The position numbers and the translations under genes were made by a program. Positions 17,124 through 27,168 of a stretch of DNA of 51,649 bases are shown piece after piece. This DNA is from JAQUQI01 sp041650035 (GTDB lineage Bacteria; Omnitrophota; Gorgyraeia; JABMRG01): the NCBI GenBank assembly GCA_041650035.1, contig JBAZLY010000005.1:1-51649 (forward strand), written 5' to 3'. Numbering within the stretch: position 1 is the first letter of the stretch; each line of letters begins with the position of its first letter. The notes beneath the pieces are model-generated. The model was not told the DNA's origin. It saw only the letters and a list, made by a program, of their open reading frames with translations, and searched no databases.

Positions 17124-18311
17124 TTGAAGCGGATATCGGGAGGCATAACAAAGCCGGCAGGCTGGCTTCAGTCCGGCATACATTCCGGCATAAAAAAGAA
17201 GGGTGCTGATCTCGCGCTTATAATGTCAGAGGCGCCCGCGACAGCATGCGGGGTATTTACAAAAAGCAGCTTTAGGGCTGCGCCGGTTGAGGTTACAAAA
17301 AGACATCTCCAGTTTGGCAGGCATTTTGGCGTAATCATTAATTCAGGCAACGCGAATTGTCTGACAGGGGCAGACGGCGTATCGGAGGCGATTTCTATAC
17401 TCGGTAAGCTGGCATCGATCGCGGGTTGCAAAAAGGAACAACTGCTTGTTTGCTCCACGGGTATTATCGGAAAAAGGCTTCCCGTGGCGAAAATTGAGAA
17501 TGCGTTAAACAGGCTCTTCTCGTCATTGCATAGGCGTGATTCAAGGACGGCGGCCCGGGCTATTATGACAACCGATACATTTGAAAAGGAGAGGGCCTAC
17601 AGCATAGATATCGCTGATAAGCAGGTCAGGCTGGCAGGCATGGCAAAAGGAGCGGGTATGATATCGCCTGATATGGCTACGATGATTTCAGTTATAACTA
17701 CAGACGCGGACATAAGCAAGCCTGTCCTTAAAATGGCGCTTAAGGAAGCGGTGGAGGATTCATTTAACAGTATCACTGTGGACGGGGATATGAGCACGAA
17801 TGATACCGTGTTAATCCTGGCAAATGGATTATCAGGGGTGGCGATCAAGCAGGGCACAGCCGCATATGGTAAATTTGTTTCAGCGCTTAAGGTATTGTGC
17901 CTTGACCTTGCGATGATGATTGTAAGAGACGCCGAGGGCGCGACCAAGTTCATACAGATTGATATCAACGGTGCCAGGAGTGCCGGACAGGCCAAGGCCT
18001 TAGGCATTAAGATAGCCAATTCCCCATTGTTTAAGACGATGTGCTATGGAGATGACCCCAATTTTGGAAGGGTTGCCGCCGCCTGTGGAGCTGTCAAAGC
18101 GGGTATAGAGGTGGCCCGCGTGGACATCTATCTTAACGGGGCTATGGCCGTCAGATCCGGCGTAGCCTGCACGGGGCCTTTGCCCAGGAGGTTATTTTCC
18201 GCCAAAAGGATAGATATAAGGGTTGAGCTTCATTTGGGCACCGCACGTAAAAGAATTTATACGTCTGACCTAAGCCCTGAATATATCAAGATAAACGCGG
18301 CATACAGCTAA
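17124..18311 (+). CDS. argJ: Glutamate N-acetyltransferase / amino-acid acetyltransferase ArgJ
   Basis: A 395-residue Ntn-type enzyme that moves the acetyl group from N-acetylornithine to glutamate and recycles it. The precursor cleaves itself between Ala185 and Thr186 in the KGAGMISPDMATM motif; Thr186 becomes the nucleophile. NSGNANCLTGADG, CSTGIIGKRLP and VDGDMSTNDT are also family signatures. The start is TTG with AAGGAG about ten bases upstream. A separate GNAT N-acetylglutamate synthase in this window may make ArgJ's own synthase activity dispensable. Confidence 0.95.
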   Translation: MKRISGGITKPAGWLQSGIHSGIKKKGADLALIMSEAPATACGVFTKSSFRAAPVEVTKRHLQFGRHFGVIINSGNANCLTGADGVSEAISILGKLASIAGCKKEQLLVCSTGIIGKRLPVAKIENALNRLFSSLHRRDSRTAARAIMTTDTFEKERAYSIDIADKQVRLAGMAKGAGMISPDMATMISVITTDADISKPVLKMALKEAVEDSFNSITVDGDMSTNDTVLILANGLSGVAIKQGTAAYGKFVSALKVLCLDLAMMIVRDAEGATKFIQIDINGARSAGQAKALGIKIANSPLFKTMCYGDDPNFGRVAAACGAVKAGIEVARVDIYLNGAMAVRSGVACTGPLPRRLFSAKRIDIRVELHLGTARKRIYTSDLSPEYIKINAAYS

Positions 18312-18362
18312 ACATGGCAAAGCCTGCCCAGGCTGTTTTCAAGGGGCGGGCGGGATGCATGA

Positions 18363-19202
18363 ATGAGAGAGCGCATATTAGAGAGCGCGTCAAAATATAT
18401 AAAGATATTTAAGGGTAAGGCATTTGTCATTAAGTATGGCGGCAGTATGCTTGAAAATAGGGCCCTTTCGGACTCTGTCCTTGACGATATTGTCTCTTTT
18501 CATAATAAAGGCATAAATGCCGTGATAGTCCACGGTGGAGGTTCAAGGATCAACGCCCTGATGTCCCAACGGGGTAAAAGTGCTGTTTTTGCAGACGGGC
18601 TTCGTATAACCGACGAAGAGACAGCCGGCATTGTGGACGAGGCGCTTTCTATGGTCAACAGTGACCTTGTCAGGCGCGTGATCGAGCGTGGCGCCCGGGC
18701 AGAAGGTGTTTTGAGCAGGGATACCGGCCTGATAAGCGCCGGAAGGAGAAAGGGCGCGATAGCGGGCGATTTTGTGGGAGATATAAACGCGGTCGATACG
18801 AATATTATACGGGGTGTCTTAAAAAGAGGTGCCATCCCGATAATATCACCGGTAGGCATGGGTAGCGACAAGAAGCCTTATAACATAAACGCGGACATAG
18901 CGGCGTCAGAGATAGCATCTGCGATGAGATCGGAGAAACTGATGTTTTTGACAAATGTCAGAGGTGTTATGATGGATAAGGATGACGACAATAGCCTTAT
19001 CTCTCACATAGATGAGGCGCGGGCGTTGGATATGATCGACAAAGGCGTGATTTCTTCGGGCATGATACCAAAGGTAAAGGCCGGTATCAGGGCCCTTGAC
19101 AGTGGTGTGAAAAAGGTACATATAATAAGCGGCACGATACCACACTCGCTTTTATTAGAGGTTTTTACCGATGAGGGGGTTGGGACAGAGATTATAAGAT
19201 AG
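18363..19202 (+). CDS. argB: Acetylglutamate kinase
   Basis: A 279-residue amino acid kinase that phosphorylates N-acetylglutamate, the usual control point for arginine feedback. The ATP/substrate motifs AFVIKYGGSML and VIVHGGGSRIN lie near residues 20-65. NINADIAASEIASAM and the GVISSGMIPKVKAGIRAL segment near the C terminus match the family. Arginine-sensitive enzymes carry an N-terminal helix before the KYGGS motif. This protein has about 20 residues there, so sensitivity is possible but not proven. Confidence 0.96.
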   Translation: MRERILESASKYIKIFKGKAFVIKYGGSMLENRALSDSVLDDIVSFHNKGINAVIVHGGGSRINALMSQRGKSAVFADGLRITDEETAGIVDEALSMVNSDLVRRVIERGARAEGVLSRDTGLISAGRRKGAIAGDFVGDINAVDTNIIRGVLKRGAIPIISPVGMGSDKKPYNINADIAASEIASAMRSEKLMFLTNVRGVMMDKDDDNSLISHIDEARALDMIDKGVISSGMIPKVKAGIRALDSGVKKVHIISGTIPHSLLLEVFTDEGVGTEIIR

Positions 19203-19256
19203 ATGGCAGGGCCTGTGTCCGGGTCATTTGTTAACATTAAAATTAAGAGGAAAAAT

Positions 19257-20444
19257 ATGTCTACCGCACAAGAGATTATAAATTTGGCTAATTCGTATAT
19301 ATTGAACACGTACAGAAGGATACCGGTTGTCTTTGTAAAGGGGAGGGGTTCATATATATGGGATCAGGACGGCAGGAGATACCTTGATTTTTTCCCGGGT
19401 TGGGCCGTAAGCGGTTTAGGCCATTGCCACAGGGGCGTTATCAGTTGCGTCTCCAGGCAGATGAGAAAGATCATACATGTCTCTAATAATTATTATAGCC
19501 GGCCACAGGCTATTCTCGCGCAGAGATTATCGGCAGGCGCTTTCGGCGGAAAGGTGTTTTTCTGTAATTCCGGCGCGGAGGCGAATGAAGCGGCGATAAA
19601 GCTTGCAAGGGCCTATGGCAGCAAACAAGGAAGGTATAAGATTATTACGATGGAAAAGTCTTTTCACGGCAGGACAATGGCTACATTGACAGCAACCGGC
19701 CAGGAGAAGGTCAAGAGCGGTTTTTATCCATTGCTTGAGGGTTTCACCCATGTCCCTTTCAATAATATCGATGCCGTAAGAGATGCGGTTGATGAACTGA
19801 CGGTGGCTGTCATGATAGAGCCTATACAAGGTGAAGGCGGTATCAATATAGCGGATGGGGATTATATGAAAAAGCTTAAGGCATTATGCGGGGCAAAAGA
19901 CTTGCTGCTCATATTAGACGAGGTTCAAACGGGGATGGGCCGGACGGGAAAACTCTTTTGTTATCAGCATTATGGGATATTGCCTGATATCATGACATTG
20001 GCAAAATCTCTGGGTGCCGGGTTTCCTATAGGGGCCATGATCGCTTCCGACAGGCTAGTGGATGTCCTTAAGCCTGGCATGCATGCCTCCACATTCGGCG
20101 GAAGCCCTGTAGTCTGTGCCGCCTCTATCGCGGTCCTGGATACTATTGAGAGAGGCAGGCTTTTAGCCAACGCGAACAGGATGGGGGACTATATTGCAAG
20201 AGGTATTGAAAGGCTAAAAAAGAGATTCCCCGATATCATAAACGATATAAGGCATAAGGGGTTGATGATAGGCGTTGAATTGAATATCGACGGACAAAAA
20301 ATAACCGAGGAGTGCCTGAATATGGGCCTGCTTATAAATTGCACGCAGGGTAATATATTAAGAATCATGCCGCCTATTACGGTGAGCAGGTTTGAGGCAG
20401 CCAGGGCCTTAAAGATATTGGCAAAGGTTATGGTGTCGCTATGA
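19257..20444 (+). CDS. argD: Acetylornithine aminotransferase
   Basis: A 395-residue PLP enzyme of class III that makes N-acetylornithine from the semialdehyde and glutamate. It may also act in lysine synthesis, but a dedicated dapL is present here. Motifs are FLDFFPGWAVSGLGHCH-like text, NSGAEANEAAIKLAR, ILDEVQTGMGRTGKLF, and the PLP lysine in TLAKSLGAGFPIGAM. ATG 19257 is chosen because AAGAGGA (19245-19251) precedes it; the in-frame ATG at 19203 directly abuts the argB stop and lacks an SD. It shares ATGA with argF. Confidence 0.95.
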   Translation: MSTAQEIINLANSYILNTYRRIPVVFVKGRGSYIWDQDGRRYLDFFPGWAVSGLGHCHRGVISCVSRQMRKIIHVSNNYYSRPQAILAQRLSAGAFGGKVFFCNSGAEANEAAIKLARAYGSKQGRYKIITMEKSFHGRTMATLTATGQEKVKSGFYPLLEGFTHVPFNNIDAVRDAVDELTVAVMIEPIQGEGGINIADGDYMKKLKALCGAKDLLLILDEVQTGMGRTGKLFCYQHYGILPDIMTLAKSLGAGFPIGAMIASDRLVDVLKPGMHASTFGGSPVVCAASIAVLDTIERGRLLANANRMGDYIARGIERLKKRFPDIINDIRHKGLMIGVELNIDGQKITEECLNMGLLINCTQGNILRIMPPITVSRFEAARALKILAKVMVSL

Positions 20445-21358
20445 AAAAAGACTTAATATCCATAAGAGATCTCTCCAAAGGCGGTATAGACGAATTGCTT
20501 GAACTTACCCAGGCGCTTAAATCCGATCCGTCTGTTTATTACGATAAACTGAAGGGCAAATCCCTCGGCCTGATCTTTCAGAAGCCTTCAAACAGGACCA
20601 GGGCCTCTTTTGAGGTCGGGATGTATCAGCTTGGCGGGCATACATTATATCTCGGCCCGGATGATATTAAACTCGGCACCAGGGAGTCCGCCAAGGACAT
20701 AGCGCAGACATTATCAAGATATCTTGACATAATTGTTGCCAGGACATTTTTACACAAGGAGGTTACTGACCTGGCGGAGAATGCCACAATACCTGTTATA
20801 AACGGCTTAAGTGATCTTCTGCATCCGTGCCAGGCCCTAGCCGATATGTTCACGATAAAAGAGAAATTCGGCCAGTTTGAGGGGCTTAACATGGCGTATA
20901 TAGGCGATGGAAATAATGTCCTCCACTCGCTGTTATACGCGGCGTCAAAGACCGTTATGAATATAAAGATAGCCACCCCAAAGGGCTATGAGCCTGACAA
21001 GGTCATATTGTCTCAAGCAAGCGATATTGCCAAAGAGACAGGTTCATCGATAGAGATCTTTTACGATAAAAAATCTGCCGCGCGCGGTGCCGATATATTA
21101 TATACCGATGTCTGGATTTCCATGGGTCAGGAGGCCGACAAGCAAAAACGCCTTAGAGATTTTGAAGGTTTCCAGCTGGACGAGGAATTATTGAGTATGG
21201 CCAAGAGTGAATGCGTTGTCATGCATTGCATGCCTGCCCATCGCGGGGAAGAGATAACGGGTGATGTTCTGGACGGGCCGCATTCGATCGTTTTCGATCA
21301 GGCGGAAAACAGACTGCATATGCAAAAGGCGATATTGCTTACATTGCTAAATTGTTAG
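20441..21358 (+). CDS. argF: Ornithine carbamoyltransferase
   Basis: A 305-residue enzyme that joins carbamoyl phosphate and ornithine to citrulline. The carbamoyl-phosphate loop is KPSNRTRASFEVG (residues about 47-59). The ornithine/CP motif is LLHPCQALADM and the catalytic cysteine is in VMHCMPAHRGEEIT. The ATG overlaps the argD stop by four bases. The product feeds argG directly downstream. Confidence 0.96.
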   Translation: MKKDLISIRDLSKGGIDELLELTQALKSDPSVYYDKLKGKSLGLIFQKPSNRTRASFEVGMYQLGGHTLYLGPDDIKLGTRESAKDIAQTLSRYLDIIVARTFLHKEVTDLAENATIPVINGLSDLLHPCQALADMFTIKEKFGQFEGLNMAYIGDGNNVLHSLLYAASKTVMNIKIATPKGYEPDKVILSQASDIAKETGSSIEIFYDKKSAARGADILYTDVWISMGQEADKQKRLRDFEGFQLDEELLSMAKSECVVMHCMPAHRGEEITGDVLDGPHSIVFDQAENRLHMQKAILLTLLNC

Positions 21359-21431
21359 GCTGTGTTTTCATTATTTATTATGGCTTGGCCCAAAAGATAC
21401 GGCTGATTACCGTTAAAAAAGAGGAGTGTAG

Positions 21432-22601
21432 ATGAAAAAAATAGTCTTGGCGTATTCCGGAGGTCTTGATACCTCGGTAGCCATTAAATGGCTTAAGGAC
21501 AGAGGTTTTGATGTTATTGCCTGCCTTGTTGATGTAGGCCAAAAAGGGGATTTTAAAAAGGCCAGGCAAAAGGCATTGAAGATCGGCGCTGTTAAGGTTT
21601 GTGTGGTAGACGCGAAGGATGAATTTGTTAAAGACTTTATATTTCCTGCGCTGAAGGCAGACGCGGTTTATGAGGGAAAATACTTTCTCGCGACGGCGCT
21701 TTCAAGGCCGTTAATAGCAAAGGTCCTGTCAGGGGTTGCCGGAAAAGAAAAGGCAAAATTTGTCGGACATGGCTGCACGGGAAAAGGTAATGATCAGGTG
21801 AGGATAGAGGTCTGCCTAACCGCGCTTGCCAAGGGCCTTGAGATTATAGCCCCTGTCAGGGTATGGGATTTTGCCTCAAGACAAGCCCAGATAGAATATG
21901 CTAATGAGCACGGGATACCGGTGCCGGTGACTAAAAAGAGCCCCTATAGCCTTGATGAAAATCTATGGGGTGTCAGCATTGAGTGTGGGGTATTGGAGGA
22001 TGCCGCGATAGAACCGCCTGAAGACGCGTATCAGATCACCCGCTCGCCTTCCAAGGCGCCGGATAAGCCGGCTTATGTAAGAATTGGTTTTGAAAGTGGC
22101 GAGCCTGTGTCAATTGATGGCAAGGCCCGCAAACCGGTCGAACTTATCCAGAGGCTAAATTCTTTAGGGGCATTGCACGGCATAGGCAGAAGCGATATGA
22201 TAGAGAACCGTTTAGTAGGGATAAAGTCCCGGGAGGTATATGAAGCCCCCGCGGCGCAGATACTACACGCCGCGCACAGAGAGCTCGAGGCCCTGGTGTT
22301 TGACAGGGAGTTATCGCATTTTAAGGACATGGTATCGCAGAAATACGCCGAACTTATCTATTACGGTTTATGGTATAGCCGGCTTAGACAGGCGCTTGAT
22401 GGTTTTATCGGCATTACACAGCGCAATGTAACGGGAGAGGTTAGATTAAAACTATATAAAGGCAACCTGATCCCGGCAGGCAGGTGGTCAAGGTATTCAC
22501 TATATGATGAAGGGCTCGCCACATATTCATCAAAGGACAATTTTGATCATAAGGCAGCAGAGGGCTTTATCAAGATATGGGGGCTTCCGTATAAGAAGTA
22601 A
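21432..22601 (+). CDS. argG: Argininosuccinate synthase
   Basis: A 389-residue ATP pyrophosphatase that condenses citrulline and aspartate. The N-terminal P-loop AYSGGLDTSVAIKWL, the GHGCTGKGNDQVRIE segment and the KKSPYSLDENLWG-type region are diagnostic. It has the usual length of about 400 residues. The ATG at 21432 follows AGAGGAG. Aspartate use here links it to the asd, panD and nadX genes of the same cluster. Confidence 0.97.
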   Translation: MKKIVLAYSGGLDTSVAIKWLKDRGFDVIACLVDVGQKGDFKKARQKALKIGAVKVCVVDAKDEFVKDFIFPALKADAVYEGKYFLATALSRPLIAKVLSGVAGKEKAKFVGHGCTGKGNDQVRIEVCLTALAKGLEIIAPVRVWDFASRQAQIEYANEHGIPVPVTKKSPYSLDENLWGVSIECGVLEDAAIEPPEDAYQITRSPSKAPDKPAYVRIGFESGEPVSIDGKARKPVELIQRLNSLGALHGIGRSDMIENRLVGIKSREVYEAPAAQILHAAHRELEALVFDRELSHFKDMVSQKYAELIYYGLWYSRLRQALDGFIGITQRNVTGEVRLKLYKGNLIPAGRWSRYSLYDEGLATYSSKDNFDHKAAEGFIKIWGLPYKK

Positions 22602-22665
22602 TGTATTCCCGCGGCGCAGGTTATATGCGCCGCGTTAAGGTCTTATCAAACACAGGGGCGCGGCC

Positions 22666-24060
22666 ATGGATAAAAAATTATGGGGCGGGAGATTTACTAA
22701 GGAACAAGATGATAGGTTCTGGAAATTCCAGTGCTCTATCGGTTATGACAAAGAGCTGGCTCTTTATGATATACAAGGCAGCATGGCTCATGTGAAGATG
22801 CTGTCTAAATGCGGCATTATACCGCGGGATAATGCCCGGTCTATCCTGAAAGGGCTAAAGAGGATACAGGCCCAGGCGCAAAGCGGCGTGTTCAGTATTG
22901 ATAAAGGCGCCGAGGATATACACAGCGCCGTTTATATCGCGCTTAAGGCTGATATAGGCCCCGCGGCGGATTATATGCACACTGCCAGGTCCAGGAATGA
23001 TCAGGTTTGTCTCGATATGAGGATGTATGTTAAAGACAAGGCATGCCTGTTGATAGACCTGGTTAAGGGCCTGCAGTTAGCCCTTGCCCTGTCGGCAAAG
23101 AAATACCAAGATATAATTATGCCCGGACTGACGCATACGCAGCATGCCATGCCGGTCTTGTTGGCGCATCAACTCCTGGCATATGTTGAAATGCTGCAAA
23201 GGGACAAGGCGCGGCTTGAGGCGGTATACGCCATTGCTGATGAGATGCCATTAGGTTCTTGCGCGATGGCAGGGACATCGTTTAAGATAGACAGGCAATA
23301 TGCGGCAAGGCTTCTCGGTTTTTCAAGAATAAGTCATAATAGCATAGACGCGGTCAGTGACAGGGATTTTATCTTGGATATGTTGTATGCCATAATTTTA
23401 TTGTTCATGCATATTTCAAGGTTTTGTGAGGATATGATATTGTTGTCAACAGAGGAGTTCGGCCTGCTGAATATGCCGGAGCAATATTGCACGGGTTCGT
23501 CCATTATGCCGCAGAAAAAAAATCCCGACGCGCTTGAGTTGTTGAGGGGCTCGTCTGCTCAAGCATACGCGAACCTGCATTCCGTCATGGTTTTAATGAA
23601 AGGCCTGCCGTTGAGCTACAACAGGGATATGCAATTGGACAAGGAACCTTTGTTCGGTTCTGTCAGGCAGGCGGAGGACGCGCTTATCATAGCGGCAGGG
23701 GTTATAAAGGGTATAAAGCCCGCGAAAGGTCATGGATTGCGGCAGGGTTTTGGGGGCGATGATTGCCTATATGCCCTGGATATGGCGGAATATCTTGTAA
23801 AAAAAGGCCTTGCCTTTAAGCAGGCCCATGATATCATAGGCAGGATAGTTGCCTGCTGTATTGATAGTGGTATAAAGATGTCCTGCCTGCCGATGGAAAA
23901 ATACAGGCAAATGTCCGATAAGTTTGATAAGGATATCTATAAAATATTTTGCTTGAAAAGGTCGGTAGCCTCAAAGATATCAGCCGGAGGGACCAGCCCA
24001 GAGCTTGTAAGGGGACAAATCGGCAAATGGTTAAAAAGATTGAGCAACAGGCGGGCTTGA
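22666..24060 (+). CDS. argH: Argininosuccinate lyase
   Basis: A 464-residue lyase of the fumarase/aspartase superfamily that releases arginine and fumarate. LWGGRFTKEQDD at the N terminus, TARSRNDQV, THTQHAMPVLLAHQL and the mobile catalytic loop GSSIMPQKKNPD are all intact. It has no fused GNAT domain, in line with a separate acetyltransferase gene in the window. It completes a full argCJBDFGH set. Confidence 0.97.
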   Translation: MDKKLWGGRFTKEQDDRFWKFQCSIGYDKELALYDIQGSMAHVKMLSKCGIIPRDNARSILKGLKRIQAQAQSGVFSIDKGAEDIHSAVYIALKADIGPAADYMHTARSRNDQVCLDMRMYVKDKACLLIDLVKGLQLALALSAKKYQDIIMPGLTHTQHAMPVLLAHQLLAYVEMLQRDKARLEAVYAIADEMPLGSCAMAGTSFKIDRQYAARLLGFSRISHNSIDAVSDRDFILDMLYAIILLFMHISRFCEDMILLSTEEFGLLNMPEQYCTGSSIMPQKKNPDALELLRGSSAQAYANLHSVMVLMKGLPLSYNRDMQLDKEPLFGSVRQAEDALIIAAGVIKGIKPAKGHGLRQGFGGDDCLYALDMAEYLVKKGLAFKQAHDIIGRIVACCIDSGIKMSCLPMEKYRQMSDKFDKDIYKIFCLKRSVASKISAGGTSPELVRGQIGKWLKRLSNRRA

Positions 24061-24101
24061 AGGCCTAAAGTATTCCCCGGATATAAGAAGGCTTGAAAGA
24101 T

Positions 24102-25388
24102 ATGCATTATTTTTGTTACAAAAACAAGAGTTTATATTGCGAGGCGGTTGAGGTACGAAGGATCGCGCGCAATGTAGGCACGCCTTTTTATCTCTACAGT
24201 CATAAGACTCTTATAAGTCATTATGACAAGATCCGCGAAGCCTTCGGTAGTTTAAACCCGCTTATATGTTTTTCAATGAAATCGAATTCTAATCTTTCGG
24301 TGGTTCGGGCATTAGTCATCTCCGGCGCCGGCCTTGATATAGTTTCAGGCGGCGAACTGTTTAAAGCAAAAAAGGTAAATGCCGACATGTCTAAAGTGGT
24401 ATATGCCGGCACAGGCAAGACACCGACCGAGATAGAGGATGCCATTCTTTCCGGGATACTGCTTTTTAACGTTGAGTCATTGCCTGAACTTGTCATGATA
24501 AACAGGCTGTGTTTGGGCCTGCATAAAAAGGCCAGAGTGGCAATAAGGGTTAACCCCGGTATCAGGGCGCGGACGCATAAATATATCACCACAGGCGCTA
24601 AGGGTAATAAATTCGGTATTGATGAAGACACGCTTTTGAAGATCTTCAACGAATATCGTAAATTTCCAAATGTGGAGATCTCCGGTATACATATGCACAT
24701 AGGCTCACAGATAACGGAGGCCGGGCCTTTTGTCAGGGCTATAGGAAAGGTGTCGGCTTTAATATCCCGCTTGAGAGGCGCAGGTCATACGATTGATTAT
24801 CTTAATATTGGCGGCGGCCTTGGCATTGTTTATAAAGATGAGAGGCCGCAGACAGCGCGGGACTTTGCAATCTCTGTTGCCCCTTTGATATCTAAACTGA
24901 ACGTAAAACTTATACTCGAGCCAGGCAGGTTTATTTCCGGCAACAGCGGGATATTGGTGTCAAGGGTTTTATATGTGAAAAAGTCGTTTGGGAAGAATTT
25001 TGTCATTGTGGACGCTGCAATGAATGACTTTGTAAGGCCAAGCCTCTATGGCGCCTTTCATGAGATATTGCCCTTAAGGCGGTCCGCCTCCGGTACGAGA
25101 CGTGAAATATCGGATGTGGTAGGGCCTATATGCGAGAGCGGGGATTTTATTGCCAAAGACAGGTCGCTGCCACGTCTGCAGGAAGGCGACCTCATTGCCG
25201 TAATGGGTGCCGGGGCGTACGGGTTTTCCATGTCGAGTAATTATAACGCGCGGCCTCGCGCGGCCGAGGTCATGGTCATTAACGGCCGGTATTATACAGT
25301 CCGAAAAAGGGAAGGCTGCGATGACCTTATAAGAGGTGAGACAATACCTAAACAACTATATAAACAGGCCGGGAGAAATGGCAAATAA
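24102..25388 (+). CDS. lysA: Diaminopimelate decarboxylase
   Basis: A 428-residue PLP enzyme (alanine racemase-like fold) that decarboxylates meso-diaminopimelate to lysine. The PLP lysine is in ICFSMKSNSNLSVV (family YAxKAN). HMHIGSQI, the glycine-rich LNIGGGLGIVY and ILEPGRFI match the phosphate and substrate sites. The catalytic cysteine is in GPICESGDF. GAYGFSMSSNYN is near the C terminus. ATG 24102 has AAGAAGG ten bases upstream; a TTG at 24093 is too close to it. The end overlaps dapF. Confidence 0.96.
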   Translation: MHYFCYKNKSLYCEAVEVRRIARNVGTPFYLYSHKTLISHYDKIREAFGSLNPLICFSMKSNSNLSVVRALVISGAGLDIVSGGELFKAKKVNADMSKVVYAGTGKTPTEIEDAILSGILLFNVESLPELVMINRLCLGLHKKARVAIRVNPGIRARTHKYITTGAKGNKFGIDEDTLLKIFNEYRKFPNVEISGIHMHIGSQITEAGPFVRAIGKVSALISRLRGAGHTIDYLNIGGGLGIVYKDERPQTARDFAISVAPLISKLNVKLILEPGRFISGNSGILVSRVLYVKKSFGKNFVIVDAAMNDFVRPSLYGAFHEILPLRRSASGTRREISDVVGPICESGDFIAKDRSLPRLQEGDLIAVMGAGAYGFSMSSNYNARPRAAEVMVINGRYYTVRKREGCDDLIRGETIPKQLYKQAGRNGK

Positions 25389-26196
25389 CGACGGTATGTT
25401 GAATTTTACCAAGATGGTTGCGACGGGAAATGATTTTATCGTTATAGATAACAGGCTTGCCGCCGCCGCAATGCCTCTGTCCCGTATGGCCGAAAGGTTT
25501 TGTGACAGGAAAACGGGTATCGGTGCTGACGGACTTTTAGTTGTGGAGCGGTCAAGGTCTGCCGATTTCAGGATGAGGATATTTAATCCCGACGGTTCTG
25601 AACCTGATATGTGTGGTAACGGATCTCGCTGTATAGCTTTATACGCGCGGGATAAACAGATTGCCCCAAGTTCCATGATTATTCAGACAGGCGCCGGGCT
25701 TTTGCGTGCCAGGGTCTTTCGGGAAAGGGTCCGCGTTAACACGACAGAGCCTCTCGGTTTAAAATTGTCGATAGCTGTCACGCATTTCAACAAACGATAC
25801 CTGCTGCATTACATAAATACGGGGGTCCCGCATGCCGTCTGTTTTGTGGATGACTTAAACGGCATGGACATGACCTGCTTTGGACGGAGTATAAGGTACG
25901 ATAAGATCTTTTCGCCTGATGGAGTTAATGTAAACGCGGTTAAGGTAAAGGGGAGGTCGTCTTTGCTCGTCAGGACTTATGAGAGAGGGGTTGAATCGGA
26001 GACACGCGCCTGCGGGACAGGCTCCATAGCGTCCGCGTTGATAGCCAATCTTGTAAAGAAATTGAAATCCCCGGTCAAGATATATACCAAAGGAGGCGAA
26101 TTGACGGTGTATTTTAAATATCGGGACAGCAGGTTTTATGATGTTTTTTTGGAAGGACCTGCCCAAGAGGTATTTACGGGCAGAATAAGGCCGTAA
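25378..26196 (+). CDS. dapF: Diaminopimelate epimerase
   Basis: A 272-residue cofactor-free epimerase that converts LL- to meso-diaminopimelate. Both catalytic cysteines are visible: MCGNGSRCIALYA and ETRACGTGSIASAL. FTKMVATGNDFIVID marks the N terminus. ATG 25378 follows GGGAGAA and overlaps the lysA stop by 11 bases; an in-frame GTG at 25336 would extend it 14 residues into lysA and is less likely. meso-DAP serves both lysine and peptidoglycan synthesis. Confidence 0.95.
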   Translation: MANNDGMLNFTKMVATGNDFIVIDNRLAAAAMPLSRMAERFCDRKTGIGADGLLVVERSRSADFRMRIFNPDGSEPDMCGNGSRCIALYARDKQIAPSSMIIQTGAGLLRARVFRERVRVNTTEPLGLKLSIAVTHFNKRYLLHYINTGVPHAVCFVDDLNGMDMTCFGRSIRYDKIFSPDGVNVNAVKVKGRSSLLVRTYERGVESETRACGTGSIASALIANLVKKLKSPVKIYTKGGELTVYFKYRDSRFYDVFLEGPAQEVFTGRIRP

Positions 26197-26271
26197 AGAT
26201 TGTTCTTAAGCTTTTAGCGCGCAGGATCACGGATCGAGATGTTAGCAGTGTGATAAAAAAAGGGAGAACCT

Positions 26272-27150
26272 ATGTTTAAAGGGTCAATGGTAGCGATAAT
26301 AACGCCTTTCAAGAAGAAGGCGAAAGAGGTTGATGAGGATAAGCTCAAGTCCCTCGTTGAGTTTCAGGTAAAGAACAAGACATCGGTTATTGTTCCGTGC
26401 GGAACAACAGGTGAGTCGGCCACCCTTTCTATGGAGGAACACGAAAGGGTGATAGACATAGTGATCGCCTCTGCCAAGGGCCGGGTAAAGGTCATGGCAG
26501 GGACCGGCTCAAACAACACATCCGAGGCTGTAGAGCTTACGAGGCACGCGAAAACGGCAGGCGCTGACGCGGCCCTGATCATTACTCCATATTACAATAA
26601 ACCAACGCAGGAAGGTGTTTACCAGCATTTTAAGGCTTTATCCGATGAGGTTGACATGCCGCTTGTGGTGTATAATATAGCGTCGAGGACAGGTGTAAAC
26701 ATAACCGCTGATACAATGAAAAGGCTTGCCGGGCTAAAGAATGTGATAGGCGTAAAAGAGGCCAGCGGTGATCTTAACCAGATGTCTGAAATACGCAGCC
26801 TGTGCGGTAAGGGGTTTGATCTCATATCAGGCGATGATTCCCTGACATTACCCATTCTCTCCATAGGTGGTTGTGGCGTGATCTCGGTAGTTGCCAATAT
26901 TATACCAAAGGATGTTTCTGACATGGTAAAGGCATTCGCGCAAGGTGACATAGAAGGGGCAAGGGCCCTTCATTACAAAATGCTTCCTATCATTAAATCT
27001 ATGTTTATTGAGACAAATCCTGTGCCTGTTAAGACCGCCATGAGCATGATGGGTATGATAGAGTCCGGACTCAGACTTCCTATGTGCGAGATGTCAAAAG
27101 TAAATAAAGATAAGCTTTGGTCGGCCTTAAAAAATTACGGCCTGGTTTAA
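26272..27150 (+). CDS. dapA: 4-hydroxy-tetrahydrodipicolinate synthase
   Basis: A 292-residue class I aldolase that condenses pyruvate with aspartate semialdehyde, the entry step of the lysine branch. MFKGSMVAIITPFKK, the VPCGTTGESATLS motif, the tyrosine in PLVVYNIASRTG and the Schiff-base lysine in VIGVKEASGDL are present. The length is typical. The SD AAAGGGAGAA precedes the ATG. The substrate comes from asd upstream. Confidence 0.97.
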   Translation: MFKGSMVAIITPFKKKAKEVDEDKLKSLVEFQVKNKTSVIVPCGTTGESATLSMEEHERVIDIVIASAKGRVKVMAGTGSNNTSEAVELTRHAKTAGADAALIITPYYNKPTQEGVYQHFKALSDEVDMPLVVYNIASRTGVNITADTMKRLAGLKNVIGVKEASGDLNQMSEIRSLCGKGFDLISGDDSLTLPILSIGGCGVISVVANIIPKDVSDMVKAFAQGDIEGARALHYKMLPIIKSMFIETNPVPVKTAMSMMGMIESGLRLPMCEMSKVNKDKLWSALKNYGLV

Positions 27151-27168
27151 AAAGCTTAGGAGGTGTTT